Shown: positions 18,614 to 27,720, numbered from the stretch's first letter. The stretch: DNA of 64,000 bases from Ornithinimicrobium tianjinense (GCF_014636495.1 NZ_BMEM01000004.1:35994-99993); one strand, 5' to 3'. Numbers and translations: made by a program. Notes: generated by a model from the letters alone, not told the origin.

Positions 18614-19756
18614 TCAGAGCTGGAGGCCCACGAGGACGGGCTCGTTGACCAGGCGCACCCCGAAGGCGGCCTCGACACCGTCGCGCACCTCGCGCGCGAC
18701 GGCGAGCACATCCTCGGCCCGGGCGGCGCCACGGTTGGTCAGCGCCAGCGTGTGCTTGGTGGAGAGCCCGGCCGGACGACCGTCGAGCGTCGCGTAGCCC
18801 TTGGTGAACCCGGCCTTGTCGATGAGCCAGGCGGCCGAGGTCTTCACGCGGTCCTCCGCCCCCGCGGCGAACTCCGGCGGCACCGGACCACCGGGGCCCA
18901 GCCGCTGGGCCGCGCGCTCACGGACCGCGCTCATCTCCTCGAGCGTGAGGATCGGGTTGGTGAAGAACGACCCGCAGGACCACGTGTCGTGGTCGACGGG
19001 GTCGAGGACCATCCCGCGCTGCCGACGCTGCTCGAGCACCGCCTCCCGCGCGTGGGCCAGCGGCACCCGGGCGCCGAGGTCGACGCCGAGGCCGGTGGCG
19101 AGCGCGGCATACCCGACCGGCTGGGAGAGCTCGGTGGGCCGCAGCGAGAAGGTGACCGTCAGCACGACGTAGCGCGGCGTGACCTGCCCGGCGCTGATCA
19201 TCGAGTCCTTGAGGAGCGAGTGGCGGTAGGAGAACTGCAGGTCCGAGGCGAACATCGTGCGGACACGACCCTCGAGCCGGTCCCAGACGCGGACCTGGGC
19301 GATCGTCTGGGCGACCTCCTGGCCGTAGGCACCGACGTTCTGGACCGGTGTCGCGCCGGTCGCGCCCGGGATGCCCGACAGCGCCTCGATCCCGGACCAG
19401 CTCTGCTCGACCGCGTGGGCGACGACGTCGTCCCAGACCTCGCCCGCCGCGACCGTGGCGGTCACTCCCCCGCAGGCCGTGTCGTGCGGGACGTGGATGC
19501 CGGTGGTGCGGACCAGCACGACCGTCCCGGGGAAACCGTCGTCGGACACGAGCAGGTTGGAGCCGCCCCCGACGACGAGCAACGGCTCGCCGGCCTCGTC
19601 GACCTCGCGCACGGCCTCGATCAGCTCGGCCTCGGTCGTCGCGGTGAACACCCGGCGCGCCGGGCCGCCGACGCGCATCGTCGTGAGCTGCGCCAGGGCT
19701 GGGTATGACGTGTCGGTCCGGGGGTCCACGGGGGCGGGGCCCCCGGGCGTCGTCAT
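18614..19756 (-). CDS. murB: UDP-N-acetylmuramate dehydrogenase
   Basis: The 380-residue FAD enzyme reduces enolpyruvyl-UDP-GlcNAc to UDP-MurNAc in peptidoglycan synthesis. FAD-binding motifs are VVGGGSNLLVSDDGF and GIEALSGIPGATGATPVQNVGAYGQEV. The catalytic region is SYRHSLLK with the active-site serine in WSCGSFFTNP. The length is that of actinobacterial type I MurB. The ATG overlaps the stop of the upstream hadB-like gene by four bases, so the dehydratase and MurB genes are co-translated. Confidence 0.95.
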   Translation of the reverse strand: MTTPGGPAPVDPRTDTSYPALAQLTTMRVGGPARRVFTATTEAELIEAVREVDEAGEPLLVVGGGSNLLVSDDGFPGTVVLVRTTGIHVPHDTACGGVTATVAAGEVWDDVVAHAVEQSWSGIEALSGIPGATGATPVQNVGAYGQEVAQTIAQVRVWDRLEGRVRTMFASDLQFSYRHSLLKDSMISAGQVTPRYVVLTVTFSLRPTELSQPVGYAALATGLGVDLGARVPLAHAREAVLEQRRQRGMVLDPVDHDTWSCGSFFTNPILTLEEMSAVRERAAQRLGPGGPVPPEFAAGAEDRVKTSAAWLIDKAGFTKGYATLDGRPAGLSTKHTLALTNRGAARAEDVLAVAREVRDGVEAAFGVRLVNEPVLVGLQL

Positions 19757-20163
19757 ACGCGGACCACCGCCTGGCAGCGGCCGAGGACCTTCTCGCCGGC
19801 GCAGGTCGCGGTGATGTCCAGCGTCTCGGTGCCGGCCGCCTCGTCGGCCTTCTTCACCGCGCCCTCGACGAGCACCTCGACCGTCTCGCCCTCGGGGACG
19901 ACGACCATGCCGGTGAACTTCGTGGCGCAGGACAGGACCCGGCCGGGGTCGCCGCCGACGTAGGCGGTCACGACGTCGAGCGCGGCGCCCATCGTCCACA
20001 TGCCATGGGCGATCACGTCCTGCAGCCCGACCGAGCGGGCGAACTCGGCGTCCTGGTGGATCGGGTTCTGGTCTCCCGAGGCGTCGGCGTAGGCGACCAG
20101 GCGCGCCCGGTCGACGGTGACGGTGCGGCGCAGCGCGGCCGGGTCCGTGGTGAGCGCGGCCAT
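19753..20163 (-). CDS. hadB: MaoC-like (3R)-hydroxyacyl dehydratase subunit
   Basis: The 136-residue hot-dog protein has the hydratase-2 motif DASGDQNPIHQDAEFA, holding the catalytic Asp and His, and DVIAHGMWTMG. With the upstream HadA-like subunit it is expected to dehydrate 3-hydroxyacyl-ACP, as mycobacterial HadAB does in FAS-II. In a lineage without mycolic acids the substrate is unknown. The start is the ATG at MAALTTD, overlapping the hadA stop by one base. Confidence 0.85.
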   Translation of the reverse strand: MAALTTDPAALRRTVTVDRARLVAYADASGDQNPIHQDAEFARSVGLQDVIAHGMWTMGAALDVVTAYVGGDPGRVLSCATKFTGMVVVPEGETVEVLVEGAVKKADEAAGTETLDITATCAGEKVLGRCQAVVRV

Positions 20164-20609
20164 CAGGAGTCTCCCCTCACGACGATGGTGGAGGTCACGG
20201 TCGTGACCGGCTGCCCGTCGGCGCCGCTCAGCTCGACCCGGGTGGTGACCATCCCGTGCCCGCCCGCCTCGCGCATGCGGTCGACGTGGAGCACGCCGGT
20301 CAGCACGTCGCCGGCCACGATGGGCCGGTGGTGGGTGAACCCCTCCTCGCCGTGGACGACGCGGGAGAAGTCGATGCCGGCCTCCGGGTCCTGGACCAGC
20401 TGGGACTCGCACTGCTGCGCCAGGCGGACCGCGAACGTGGGCGGGGCGACGACGTCGGCATACCCCAGAGCCTGGGCGACCTCGGCGTCGCGGTGCGCGT
20501 CGGCGGTGGAGCCGATCGCGTCGGCGAACGCGGCGATCTCCGCGCGGGTGACCGGGAAGGGGCCGGCGGGCGGGTACTCCCGGCCGGCGTAGTCGGTGTT
20601 CAGCGGCAT
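20163..20609 (-). CDS. hadA: FAS1-like dehydratase domain protein (HadA type)
   Basis: The 148-residue hot-dog protein is paired with the MaoC-like partner. It has NTDYAGREYPPAGPFPVTRAEIAAFADAIG at the N-terminus, typical of HadA/HadC, and APPTFAVRLAQQ. It lacks the full catalytic Asp/His motif, as HadA does. The start at MPLNTDYAG avoids an upstream extension that runs into intergenic DNA. Gene order rpmG-hadA-hadB matches mycobacteria. Confidence 0.85.
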   Translation of the reverse strand: MPLNTDYAGREYPPAGPFPVTRAEIAAFADAIGSTADAHRDAEVAQALGYADVVAPPTFAVRLAQQCESQLVQDPEAGIDFSRVVHGEEGFTHHRPIVAGDVLTGVLHVDRMREAGGHGMVTTRVELSGADGQPVTTVTSTIVVRGDS

Positions 20610-20685
20610 GCGGGCCAGCCTAACGGGGTGGCGACGCCCGCGGTCCGCCCACGGGCGGGCGCACGGCATACCGCAGGGACGACGA

Positions 20686-20714
20686 AGGCCGCCACCCTGG
20701 ACGGGTGACGGCCT
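20686..20714 (-). terminator. rpmG terminator-like hairpin
   Basis: AGGCCG-C-CACCC pairs with GGGTG-A-CGGCCT around a five-base loop, one mismatch. It lies 20 bases after the rpmG stop and before hadA, so it may limit read-through. Confidence 0.6.
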
Positions 20715-20733
20715 CGCGTGTGACTGACGGGTG

Positions 20734-20904
20734 TCAGCGGGTCTCGCGGTGCGCGGTGTGCTTGCCGCAGCGCGGGCAGAACTTCGCCATCTCGAGCCGG
20801 TCGGGGTTGTTCCGACGGTTCTTCTTGGTGATGTAGTTGCGCTCCTTGCACTCCGTGCACGCCAGGGTGATCTTGGGGCGGATGTCCTGGGACTTGCCGG
20901 CCAT
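20734..20904 (-). CDS. rpmG: 50S ribosomal protein L33
   Basis: The 56-residue L33 starts [19 protein letters not shown]. Both zinc-ribbon CxxC pairs are present (Cys16/Cys19 and Cys44/Cys47), so this is the zinc-binding form. It is too short for most ORF filters but clear. It lies immediately downstream of tRNA-Met and tRNA-Thr, the conserved actinobacterial arrangement. Confidence 0.96.
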   Translation of the reverse strand: MAGKSQDIRPKITLACTECKERNYITKKNRRNNPDRLEMAKFCPRCGKHTAHRETR

Positions 20905-20950
20905 GCTGCAACCTGCTCTCGGGAAAAATCGGTGTGGATCTGCGGGGTGG

Positions 20951-21024
20951 TAGCGGGAGCGGGGCTCGATCCCGCGACCTCACGATTATGAGTCGTGCGC
21001 TCTAACCAGCTGAGCTATCCCGCC
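20951..21024 (-). tRNA. tRNA-Met (CAT), elongator
   Basis: The 74-nucleotide cloverleaf has 5' GGCGGGA pairing with TCCCGCT. The anticodon loop CTCATAA carries CAT and the discriminator is A. An encoded CCA follows at 20948-20950. The paired first position indicates an elongator, not an initiator; tRNA-Ile2 is the alternative and was judged less likely from the adjacent tRNA-Thr/rpmG context. Confidence 0.93.
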
Positions 21025-21057
21025 TCGGGAGGCGACCCTGACGGGCCGGCCTGCCAG

Positions 21058-21130
21058 AGCCCCCAAACGGAATCGAACCGTTGACCTTCTCCTTACCATG
21101 GAGACGCTCTGCCGACTGAGCTATAGGGGC
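21058..21130 (-). tRNA. tRNA-Thr (GGT)
   Basis: Acceptor GCCCCTA pairs with TGGGGGC. The D-arm is AGCTCAGTCGGCAGAGC and the anticodon loop ATGGTAA carries GGT. The T-arm is AACGGTTCGATTCCGTT. No CCA is encoded. Confidence 0.95.
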
Positions 21131-21238
21131 GGGCCGTGATCCTGGGAGACCGTGGTCCCTCAGGCAGCGAGAAGCAACTTTACATGAGGGTGCCGGACAG
21201 TTCCAAAACGACCTGCCCGGCACCCCGCCGCGGCCTGC

Positions 21239-22183
21239 TCAGCGGCCGCTGACCTGCAGGGACAGGTGCAGTTTCGCGCCGCCCTTGGACGTCACCGCCA
21301 GGTCGCCCGCGCCCGCGCCCAGGGCCCCGCGGAGCTCGACGGTGGACGGGAGCAGGATGGGCTTGGCCCACTGCGCCTCGACCGTGTAGCCCCCCGGCAG
21401 CCGGGGCTCGACGGCCGCGAGCGCCCGGGCGTGGGTCCACATGCCGTGCGCGATGGCGCGCGGGAAGCCGAACGCCTTGGCGCTGAGGGCCGAGAGGTGG
21501 ATCGGGTTGACGTCGCCGGAGACCTTGGCGTAGCGCCGGCCCAGGTCCGCGGGGAGGCGCCAGCGCGCCACCTCGGGGCCCGGTATGGCGTGCCCGTCGG
21601 CTCGGCCGTGCTCGGTCGCGGGGGTGGCCCCGGTCGCCGGGGTGGCCTCGGTCGCCGGCCGGTCGGCCTTGGCCAGGTAGGTGCTGCGGCCCTCCCAGAC
21701 GACCTCGGTGCCGACGCGGATCTCCCCCACCATGTCGACCGTCCAGCCCTTGCGGTGCGGAGCCAGGTGGTCGACCCACGAGGTGAGCGTGAGCCGCTCG
21801 GCGGCCCGGACCGGGCGGTGCTGGGTCATGACGTTGGCGACGTGGACCATCCCCAGCATCGGGAAGGGAAACTCCCGGTCGGCCATGAGTCGCACGTGCA
21901 GCGGGAAGGTCAGCACGTGCAGCCAGCTGGCCGGGACGACGTCGCCCAGCACGCCGCCGGTCACCTCGCGGTAGTCGGCCAGGCGAGCCAGGTCCTGCTC
22001 GAGGTCGGCCAGCACGTAGCGGTGCCTCGGCAGCGTGGGCAGCGCCGCGCGGGCGCGGGGCCGCAGCGCCTGCGGCAGCACGGAGACCACGCTCGGGGCG
22101 GACTCGAGCAGCCGGACGTCGAGGTCCTGGCCACCGTCGGGAGCGGAGCCGTTGTCGGGAGCTGAGTTGTCGGGGGCGGTCAT
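21239..22183 (-). CDS. htdX: MaoC-type dehydratase, HtdX-like
   Basis: This 314-residue double hot-dog protein has an N-terminal non-catalytic half and a C-terminal MaoC domain. The hydratase-2 motif AKVSGDVNPIHLSALSAKAFGF (about residues 215-236) is followed by RAIAHGMWTHARAL. A low-complexity PATEATPATGATPATE linker separates the halves. The order htdX-fabG4-fadA2 with fadE5 nearby equals the Mycobacterium Rv0241c-Rv0244c locus, supporting a role in acyl-CoA/ACP 3-hydroxy dehydration. It starts two bases after the fabG4 stop. Confidence 0.88.
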   Translation of the reverse strand: MTAPDNSAPDNGSAPDGGQDLDVRLLESAPSVVSVLPQALRPRARAALPTLPRHRYVLADLEQDLARLADYREVTGGVLGDVVPASWLHVLTFPLHVRLMADREFPFPMLGMVHVANVMTQHRPVRAAERLTLTSWVDHLAPHRKGWTVDMVGEIRVGTEVVWEGRSTYLAKADRPATEATPATGATPATEHGRADGHAIPGPEVARWRLPADLGRRYAKVSGDVNPIHLSALSAKAFGFPRAIAHGMWTHARALAAVEPRLPGGYTVEAQWAKPILLPSTVELRGALGAGAGDLAVTSKGGAKLHLSLQVSGR

Positions 22184-22185
22184 CG

Positions 22186-23607
22186 TCAGGCCCCCAGCAT
22201 GAGCTGGCCGTCGACGCGCACGACCTGGCCGGTCACGGCGCCGCTGGCGGGGTCGGCGAGGTAGCCGATCGCCTCGGCGACGTCGACCGGCCTGCCGGCC
22301 TGCTGGAGGCTGTTCATGCGCTCGCCGAGGGTCCGGGTGACCAGTGGGACCTTGCCCCACATCTCGGTCGCGATGACGCCCGGGGCCACCACGTTGACCG
22401 TGATGCCCCGCTCGGCGAGGCGCGGGTCGGCGCCCATCGCGCGGGCGACGCCGATCATCCCCGCCTTGGCGGCCGCGTAGTTGGCCTGCCCACGGTTGCC
22501 CGCCAGGCCCGTGACCGAGGAGACGCCCACGATCCGACCGTTGTCGTCCAGCCCGCCGGGCAGGTCGGGGTCGAGGAGCTGCTCGTTGATCCGCAGCTGC
22601 GAGGCCAGGTTGACCTCCAGGACGCTCGCCCAGCGCTGCTCGTCGGTGTTGACGAGCAGCTTGTCGCGGGTGATGCCGGCGTTGTGCACGATCGTGTGGA
22701 TCCTGGCCGACGCCCCGAAGCGCTGCGCGACGTGCGCCGCGATGCGCGTCCCTGCGTCGGGTGCGGTGATGTCGAGCTGGAGCGCCTGGCCGCCGATGCG
22801 GTTGACGACGGTGGACAAGGCCTCGCCACCGGCCGGGACGTCGATCCCGACCACCAGCGCACCGTCGCGGGCGAAGGTCTCGGCGATCGAGGCGCCGATG
22901 CCGCGCCCGGCGCCGGTCACGACGACGATCTGCCCCTCGAACGGCCGCGTCTCGGGCGCAGCGGACGCCGCCGCGTGGCCGACGTGGAGGACGTCGCCCG
23001 AGACGTAGGCCGAGCGGCCCTCGAGCAGGAAGGAGAGGGTCGACGCCAGGTCGGCCGCCGTCGTGGGCCGGTCGGTCAGGAGGTCGACACGCACCAGGTT
23101 GGCGGTCGCGCCCTTGCGCAGCTCCTTGCCGACGGTGCGCGTGATGCCGTCGAGGGCCTGCTGGGTCGCGACGGCGGTCACCGCGCCGGCGCTCTCGGGC
23201 TCGAGACCGACGACGATCACGCGGCCGGAGGACTCGAGCGCCTTCAGCGCCGGGCGCAGCACGCCGCGCATCGTCTCGAGGTCGTCCAGCCCGGTCGCGG
23301 CCGTCGCGTCGACGACCACCGCACCGATCTTGCCCGGGTATGGCGTGGGCACCTCGCGGGTGCGCCCGTCCTCGTCGGTCTCGGTCACCCGGGTCCCGGG
23401 GGTGTCGACGAGCGCCTCCTGGGGCGTGAGGCCGAGCAGCCCGAGGCTGTCGGCCACCACCCCGCCGTGCCCCTGGGCCCCGCCCACGGCAGCCAGCACG
23501 ACCGGCCCGGAGGGCAGCTCGCGCCCACGGCGCAGCCTGGTCGGCTGGGGCACGCCGAGCTGGCGGGCCAGCGGGTTGGTGGTGAGGATCTGCATGAGGT
23601 CGGCCAT
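22186..23607 (-). CDS. fabG4: High-molecular-weight 3-oxoacyl reductase FabG4
   Basis: The 473-residue protein has an N-terminal flavodoxin-like, non-catalytic half (residues 1-210). A C-terminal short-chain dehydrogenase follows with the nucleotide motif VVTGAGRGIGAS, NAGITRDK, catalytic Ser in GVSSVTGLAGNRGQ and Tyr/Lys in NYAAAKAG. This architecture is the FabG4 class, which reduces 3-oxoacyl-CoA with NADH. The start MADLMQILTTN is preferred to the ATG three codons earlier. It overlaps the 3' end region of no other gene but follows fadA2 within the same operon. Confidence 0.92.
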   Translation of the reverse strand: MADLMQILTTNPLARQLGVPQPTRLRRGRELPSGPVVLAAVGGAQGHGGVVADSLGLLGLTPQEALVDTPGTRVTETDEDGRTREVPTPYPGKIGAVVVDATAATGLDDLETMRGVLRPALKALESSGRVIVVGLEPESAGAVTAVATQQALDGITRTVGKELRKGATANLVRVDLLTDRPTTAADLASTLSFLLEGRSAYVSGDVLHVGHAAASAAPETRPFEGQIVVVTGAGRGIGASIAETFARDGALVVGIDVPAGGEALSTVVNRIGGQALQLDITAPDAGTRIAAHVAQRFGASARIHTIVHNAGITRDKLLVNTDEQRWASVLEVNLASQLRINEQLLDPDLPGGLDDNGRIVGVSSVTGLAGNRGQANYAAAKAGMIGVARAMGADPRLAERGITVNVVAPGVIATEMWGKVPLVTRTLGERMNSLQQAGRPVDVAEAIGYLADPASGAVTGQVVRVDGQLMLGA

Positions 23608-23609
23608 GG

Positions 23610-24908
23610 TCAGCACCCTTCCAGGATCGCGACGACGCCCTGGCCGCCGGCGGCGCAGATCGAGACGAGGCCACGGCTGCCCGGGCCCTTCTCGTGGAGC
23701 AGCTTGGACAGCGTCGCCACGATGCGCCCGCCGGTCGCGGCGAACGGGTGCCCCGCCGCCAGCGAGGAGCCGTTGACGTTAAGCCGGGAGCGGTCGATCG
23801 AGCCCAGCGGGGCGTCGAGACCGAGGCGGTCGCGGCAGAAGTCCTCGGACTCCCACGCGGCCAGGGTCGCCAGCACCGTCGAGGCGAAGGCCTCGTGGAT
23901 CTCGTAGTAGTCGAAGTCCTGGAGGGTCAGCCCCTGACGCGCGAGGAGGCGCGGCACGGCATACGCGGGAGCCATGAGGAGGCCCTCCTCGCCGGAGACG
24001 TAGTCGACCGCGGCGACCTCGGCGTCGACGAAACGCGCCAGCGCGGGCAGCCGGCGCTCCTCGGCCCACTCGCGGGAGGAAAGCAGCACGAGCGCGGCGC
24101 CGTCGGAGAGCGGCGTGGAGTTGCCGGCCGTCATCGTCGCGCCCTCGCCCTTGCCGAAGACCGGCTGCAACGTCGCGAGCTTGTCGACCGAGGTGTCGGC
24201 CCGCAGCCCCTGGTCGCGGGAGAGCCGGAGGAAGCCGGTCGCGAGGTCGTCGAAGAAACCCTCGTCCCAGGCGCGGGCCAGGTTGTGGTGGCTCGCGGCG
24301 GCCAGCTCGTCCTGGGCCTCGCGGGTGATGCCCCACTCCTTGGCGGTGCGGGCCTGGTGCTCGCCCATCGACAGCCCGGTGCGGGGCTCAGCGTTGCGCG
24401 GGGTCTCCGGAGCGAGATCGCCGGGGCGGATGCCCGCGAGCGCCTTGACGCGCTGCATCGGGGTCCTGGCGTGGTTGGCCTTGATGAGGGCCTTGCGCAG
24501 GCCCTCCCCCACGGCGATCGGGGCGTCGCTGGCCGAGTCCACGCCGCCGGCCACGCCGGAGTCGATCTGGCCCAGGCGGATCTTGTTGGCCACCTGGATG
24601 ACCGTCTCGAGACCGGTGCCGCAGGCCTGCTGCAGGTCGTAGGCGGGCGTGCTCGGGGCGAGCGCGGAGCCGAGGACGGACTCGCGGGTGAGGTTGAAGT
24701 CGCGGGCGTGCTTGAGGACGGCTCCGGCGGCGACCTCGCCCAGCCGCTCGCCGGCCAGCCCGTAGCGGGCGACCAGCCCGTCGAGCGCGGCGGTGAGCAT
24801 GGCCTGGTTGGAGGCCGCGGCATACGCCCCGCCGGCCTTGCCGAAGGGGATCCGGTTGCCGCCCACGACGACGGCGTCGCGCAGGGCGGAGGAGGACTGC
24901 TCGGACAT
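23610..24908 (-). CDS. fadA2: Acetyl-CoA C-acyltransferase (thiolase), FadA2-like
   Basis: This 432-residue thiolase carries all three catalytic elements. The acyl-accepting Cys is in LQQACGTGLETV, His in NVNGSSLAAGHPFAATGGR and the second Cys in SICAAGGQGV. The longer N- and C-terminal parts resemble FadA2/FadI rather than PhbA. It is the first gene of the minus-strand fatty-acid operon. Its start is separated by about 90 bases from a divergent TetR gene. Confidence 0.92.
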   Translation of the reverse strand: MSEQSSSALRDAVVVGGNRIPFGKAGGAYAAASNQAMLTAALDGLVARYGLAGERLGEVAAGAVLKHARDFNLTRESVLGSALAPSTPAYDLQQACGTGLETVIQVANKIRLGQIDSGVAGGVDSASDAPIAVGEGLRKALIKANHARTPMQRVKALAGIRPGDLAPETPRNAEPRTGLSMGEHQARTAKEWGITREAQDELAAASHHNLARAWDEGFFDDLATGFLRLSRDQGLRADTSVDKLATLQPVFGKGEGATMTAGNSTPLSDGAALVLLSSREWAEERRLPALARFVDAEVAAVDYVSGEEGLLMAPAYAVPRLLARQGLTLQDFDYYEIHEAFASTVLATLAAWESEDFCRDRLGLDAPLGSIDRSRLNVNGSSLAAGHPFAATGGRIVATLSKLLHEKGPGSRGLVSICAAGGQGVVAILEGC

Positions 24909-24945
24909 GGATCGGGCTCCTGGTGGGTGGGAGAGACTCGGTCGA

Positions 24946-24958
24946 GGTATCTGATACC
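24946..24958. promoter_or_regulatory. Candidate TetR operator, GGTATCTGATACC
   Basis: Six-base arms GGTATC/GATACC surround one central base, 38 bases before fadA2 and 42 before the TetR gene, in AT-richer intergenic DNA. Confidence 0.5.
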
Positions 24959-24977
24959 GACTGTAGCCGATACGTCG

Positions 24978-24990
24978 AGTACTTGGTACT
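24978..24990. promoter_or_regulatory. Candidate operator, AGTACTTGGTACT
   Basis: Five-base arms AGTAC/GTACT with a TTG centre end immediately before the earliest TetR start codon. Together with the site at 24946 it frames the divergent promoter region, which suits autoregulation. Confidence 0.45.
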
Positions 24991-24999
24991 GTGGCGGGC

Positions 25000-25737
25000 A
25001 TGACACCCCGCCCCTCGACCGTCCTGCGCGGCTCCGCCACCCCGGACGGCGTCCGCGACGGCCGCGACGCGCGGTGGGAGGCGCACCGCGCGCGCCGTCG
25101 GCGCCAGCTGGTCGAGGCCGCGCTGAAGGCCGTGCGCAGGCACGGCGCAGGCGTCGGGATGGACGAGATCGCGGCGACCGCGGCCACGAGCAAGACCGTG
25201 CTGTACCGCCACCTCGGCGACCGGGCCGGCCTCTACCGGGCGGTGGTCGCGGCCGTGGACGAGCGGATCCTCGGGGAGATCTCCGCTGCAGAGTCGACCG
25301 TGGGCGAGCACGCGACCGTCGACCGCATCGCGGCGATGGTCCGCGCGTACCTGTCGATGGTCGAGCGCGACCCCGAGATCTACCGCTTCGTCATGACGCG
25401 CCCCCTGGAGACCGCCGAGGGGGGCGCGCAGGACCCCGTCCACCAGATCACCGACCGCATCGCCGGCCGCCTCACCGAGGCGCTCCGCGAGCACCTGACC
25501 GCCACCGGTCGCGCCGACGCCGAGCGCCTGGCCTCGGTCTGGGGCACCGGCATCGTCGGCCTCGTCCAGTCCGCCGCCGAGCACTGGCTCACCGCTCAGG
25601 GCCAGGCCGGCACCTCCGGCCAGGCCCGCCCGCTGTCGACCGACGACGTCACCGACGCCGTCCTCGCTCTCATCAGCCCCGCCCTCACCGCGCCCGACCG
25701 GCGCGCGGACGACATACCTCCCAGGAGCGCATCATGA
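25000..25737 (+). CDS. TetR family transcriptional regulator
   Basis: The 245-residue regulator has a helix-turn-helix at about residues 35-80 (RRRQLVEAALKAVRRHGAGVGMDEIAATAATSKTVLYRHLGDRAGLYRAVV), typical of TetR. A C-terminal all-helical ligand domain follows. It is divergent from fadA2 and overlaps the acyl-CoA dehydrogenase ATG by four bases, so it most likely controls this fatty-acid module in response to an acyl-CoA. The ATG at 25000 is preferred; a GTG nine bases earlier is possible. No clear ribosome site. Confidence 0.9.
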   Translation: MTPRPSTVLRGSATPDGVRDGRDARWEAHRARRRRQLVEAALKAVRRHGAGVGMDEIAATAATSKTVLYRHLGDRAGLYRAVVAAVDERILGEISAAESTVGEHATVDRIAAMVRAYLSMVERDPEIYRFVMTRPLETAEGGAQDPVHQITDRIAGRLTEALREHLTATGRADAERLASVWGTGIVGLVQSAAEHWLTAQGQAGTSGQARPLSTDDVTDAVLALISPALTAPDRRADDIPPRSAS

Positions 25738-27713
25738 CGACCATGTCCTCCGGCACGCCCACGACGCTGCCGACCTGGCACTCGACCCCGCTCGGGGCCG
25801 CCCTCGACCGGGCCACCGGCGGCAGCTACCACGAGGTGAAGCGAGAGCTGATCGGGCGGCTGCCGCTCGACGCCCTCGTGCGCGACCACGGGATGACCAT
25901 GGAGGAGGCGCGGGAGTGGACGCGCCGCAGCGCACGCGTCGTGGTGGACGCGGGGATGTCCGCCACCGGGTTCCCGGTCGCGCAGGGCGGGCTGGACGAC
26001 CCCGGCCGCTCGTGCGTGGACTTCGAGGTGACCGCGATGGCCGACCTCTCGCTCACGGTCAAGGGCGCGGTCGTGTTCGGGCTCTACGGCGGCGCGGTCA
26101 ACGCGCTGGGTTCCGAGCGCCACCGCGAGGAGTTCCTCCCGCCGCTGATCACCGGCGCGCACGTGGGGTGCTACGCCATGACGGAGTTCGGCCACGGCTC
26201 GGACGTCGCCTCCCTGGAGACGACGATCACGCACGACCCGGAGACGGACGAGCTGGTCGTCCACTCCCCCACGCCGTCGGCGACGAAGACCTACATCGGC
26301 GCGGCGGCCGAGGACGCCACGATCGCGGCGGTCTACGGCCAGCTGGTCGTGGGCGGCGAGGGCCACGGCGTGCACGTGGTGCTCGTGCCGCTGCGGGACG
26401 GCACCGGGTCGGCGCTGCCGGGCGTCACGATCGGCGACAACGGCCACAAGGGCGGCCTGCTCGGCGTCGACAACGGCACCCTCACCTTCGACCAGGTGCG
26501 CGTGCCTCGCCGCATGCTGCTCGACCGCTTCGGCGGCGTCGATGCCGACGGGCGCTACGTCTCCGACATCGACAGCGACAGCAAGCGCTTCTTCACGATG
26601 CTGGGGACCCTGGTGAGAGGCCGCATCTGCGTCGCCACCGGCAGCTCGGCGGCCGCGCGCAAGGCGCTGTCGATCGCGGTCCGGTATGCCGACCGTCGCC
26701 GCCAGTTCGACCGTCCCGACGGCAGCGGGGAGGTGCTGCTGCTCGACTACCTCGCCCACCAGCGCAAGCTGCTGCCCGCCGTCGCCACCGCCTACGCGCA
26801 CCGCACGGCGATCAACGAGCTCGTCGACCGGCTGCAGGAGCTGCACCAGCTGCCGGAGAAGGACCAGGTCGCCCAGCGGGAGCTGGAGACCCGGGCTGCG
26901 GGCCTCAAGGCGCTGTCGACGCGCTTCGCCAACGACACGATCCAGGTGTGCCGCGAGGCGTGCGGCGGCGCGGGTTACATGACCGAGAACGGCCTGACCG
27001 GGCTGCGCGCCGACGCCGACGTCTTCGCGACCTTCGAGGGTGACAACACGGTGCTGCTGCAGCTGGTGGCCAAGGGCCTGCTGACCGGCTACAAGGAGAT
27101 GTGGGGCGACCTGGACACCCGTGGGATGGTCGCCGCGTCGGCCCGCATGGTCGGCGACCAGGTGATCGAGGCCACGTCGATGCGGCCGCTCGTCGACCGG
27201 CTCGTGGCGGCGGCGGCCCGCCGCTCGCCGTCGGAGACCCTGCTCGACCGCGGCTGGCACCTGGCGATGTTCAGCGACCGCGAGCGCCACGTGCTCGAGA
27301 CGCTCGCGGCGCGGCTGCGCCGGGCCAAGGGCGACGCGGCCTTCGAGACGTTCAACGCGGCCCAGGACCATGTGCTGCTGGCTGCACGCACCCATATGGA
27401 CCGCGTCGTGCTGGAGGCCTTCGTGTCAGCCGTGGACGCCTGCGACGACCCGGAGACGCGGGACGTGCTGGAACGGCTGTGCACGCTCTACGCACTGAGC
27501 TCGATCGAGGCCGAATCCGGGTGGTTCCAGTCCCACAACCGGATGTCGGCGACGCGCGCCAAGGCCGTCACCGCCCAGATCAACAGGCTGTGCGGGGAGC
27601 TGCGCCCGGTCGCGCTCGAGCTGGTGGAGGGCCTCGGCGTGCCGGAGGCCTGGTTGGGGTCGGCGATGCTGGTCGAGGACCCCGCCCGCTGGACGCCGGG
27701 CGCCACGGGCTGA
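25734..27713 (+). CDS. fadE5: Acyl-CoA dehydrogenase, FadE5-like
   Basis: This 659-residue flavoprotein belongs to the long acyl-CoA dehydrogenase/oxidase group. It has CYAMTEFGHGSDVASLETT (flavin/substrate loop), KTYIGAAAEDA, GHKGGLLGVDNGTLTFDQVRVPRRMLL and CREACGGAGYMTENGLTGLRADADVFATFEGDNTVLL. The length fits the FadE5 class, which handles a broad range of chain lengths in mycobacteria. Coupling to the TetR gene by ATGA and synteny with htdX-fabG4-fadA2 support this. The gene ends just before a repeat-rich intergenic region. Confidence 0.92.
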   Translation: MTTMSSGTPTTLPTWHSTPLGAALDRATGGSYHEVKRELIGRLPLDALVRDHGMTMEEAREWTRRSARVVVDAGMSATGFPVAQGGLDDPGRSCVDFEVTAMADLSLTVKGAVVFGLYGGAVNALGSERHREEFLPPLITGAHVGCYAMTEFGHGSDVASLETTITHDPETDELVVHSPTPSATKTYIGAAAEDATIAAVYGQLVVGGEGHGVHVVLVPLRDGTGSALPGVTIGDNGHKGGLLGVDNGTLTFDQVRVPRRMLLDRFGGVDADGRYVSDIDSDSKRFFTMLGTLVRGRICVATGSSAAARKALSIAVRYADRRRQFDRPDGSGEVLLLDYLAHQRKLLPAVATAYAHRTAINELVDRLQELHQLPEKDQVAQRELETRAAGLKALSTRFANDTIQVCREACGGAGYMTENGLTGLRADADVFATFEGDNTVLLQLVAKGLLTGYKEMWGDLDTRGMVAASARMVGDQVIEATSMRPLVDRLVAAAARRSPSETLLDRGWHLAMFSDRERHVLETLAARLRRAKGDAAFETFNAAQDHVLLAARTHMDRVVLEAFVSAVDACDDPETRDVLERLCTLYALSSIEAESGWFQSHNRMSATRAKAVTAQINRLCGELRPVALELVEGLGVPEAWLGSAMLVEDPARWTPGATG

Positions 27714-27720
27714 GCCCGCT

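Noticed and set aside
23694-25733. Long plus-strand open frame antisense to the thiolase
   Set aside because: It is the shadow of the GC-rich fadA2 and joins the acyl-CoA dehydrogenase frame only by chance. The real gene starts at 25734 with a clear coupling to the TetR stop.
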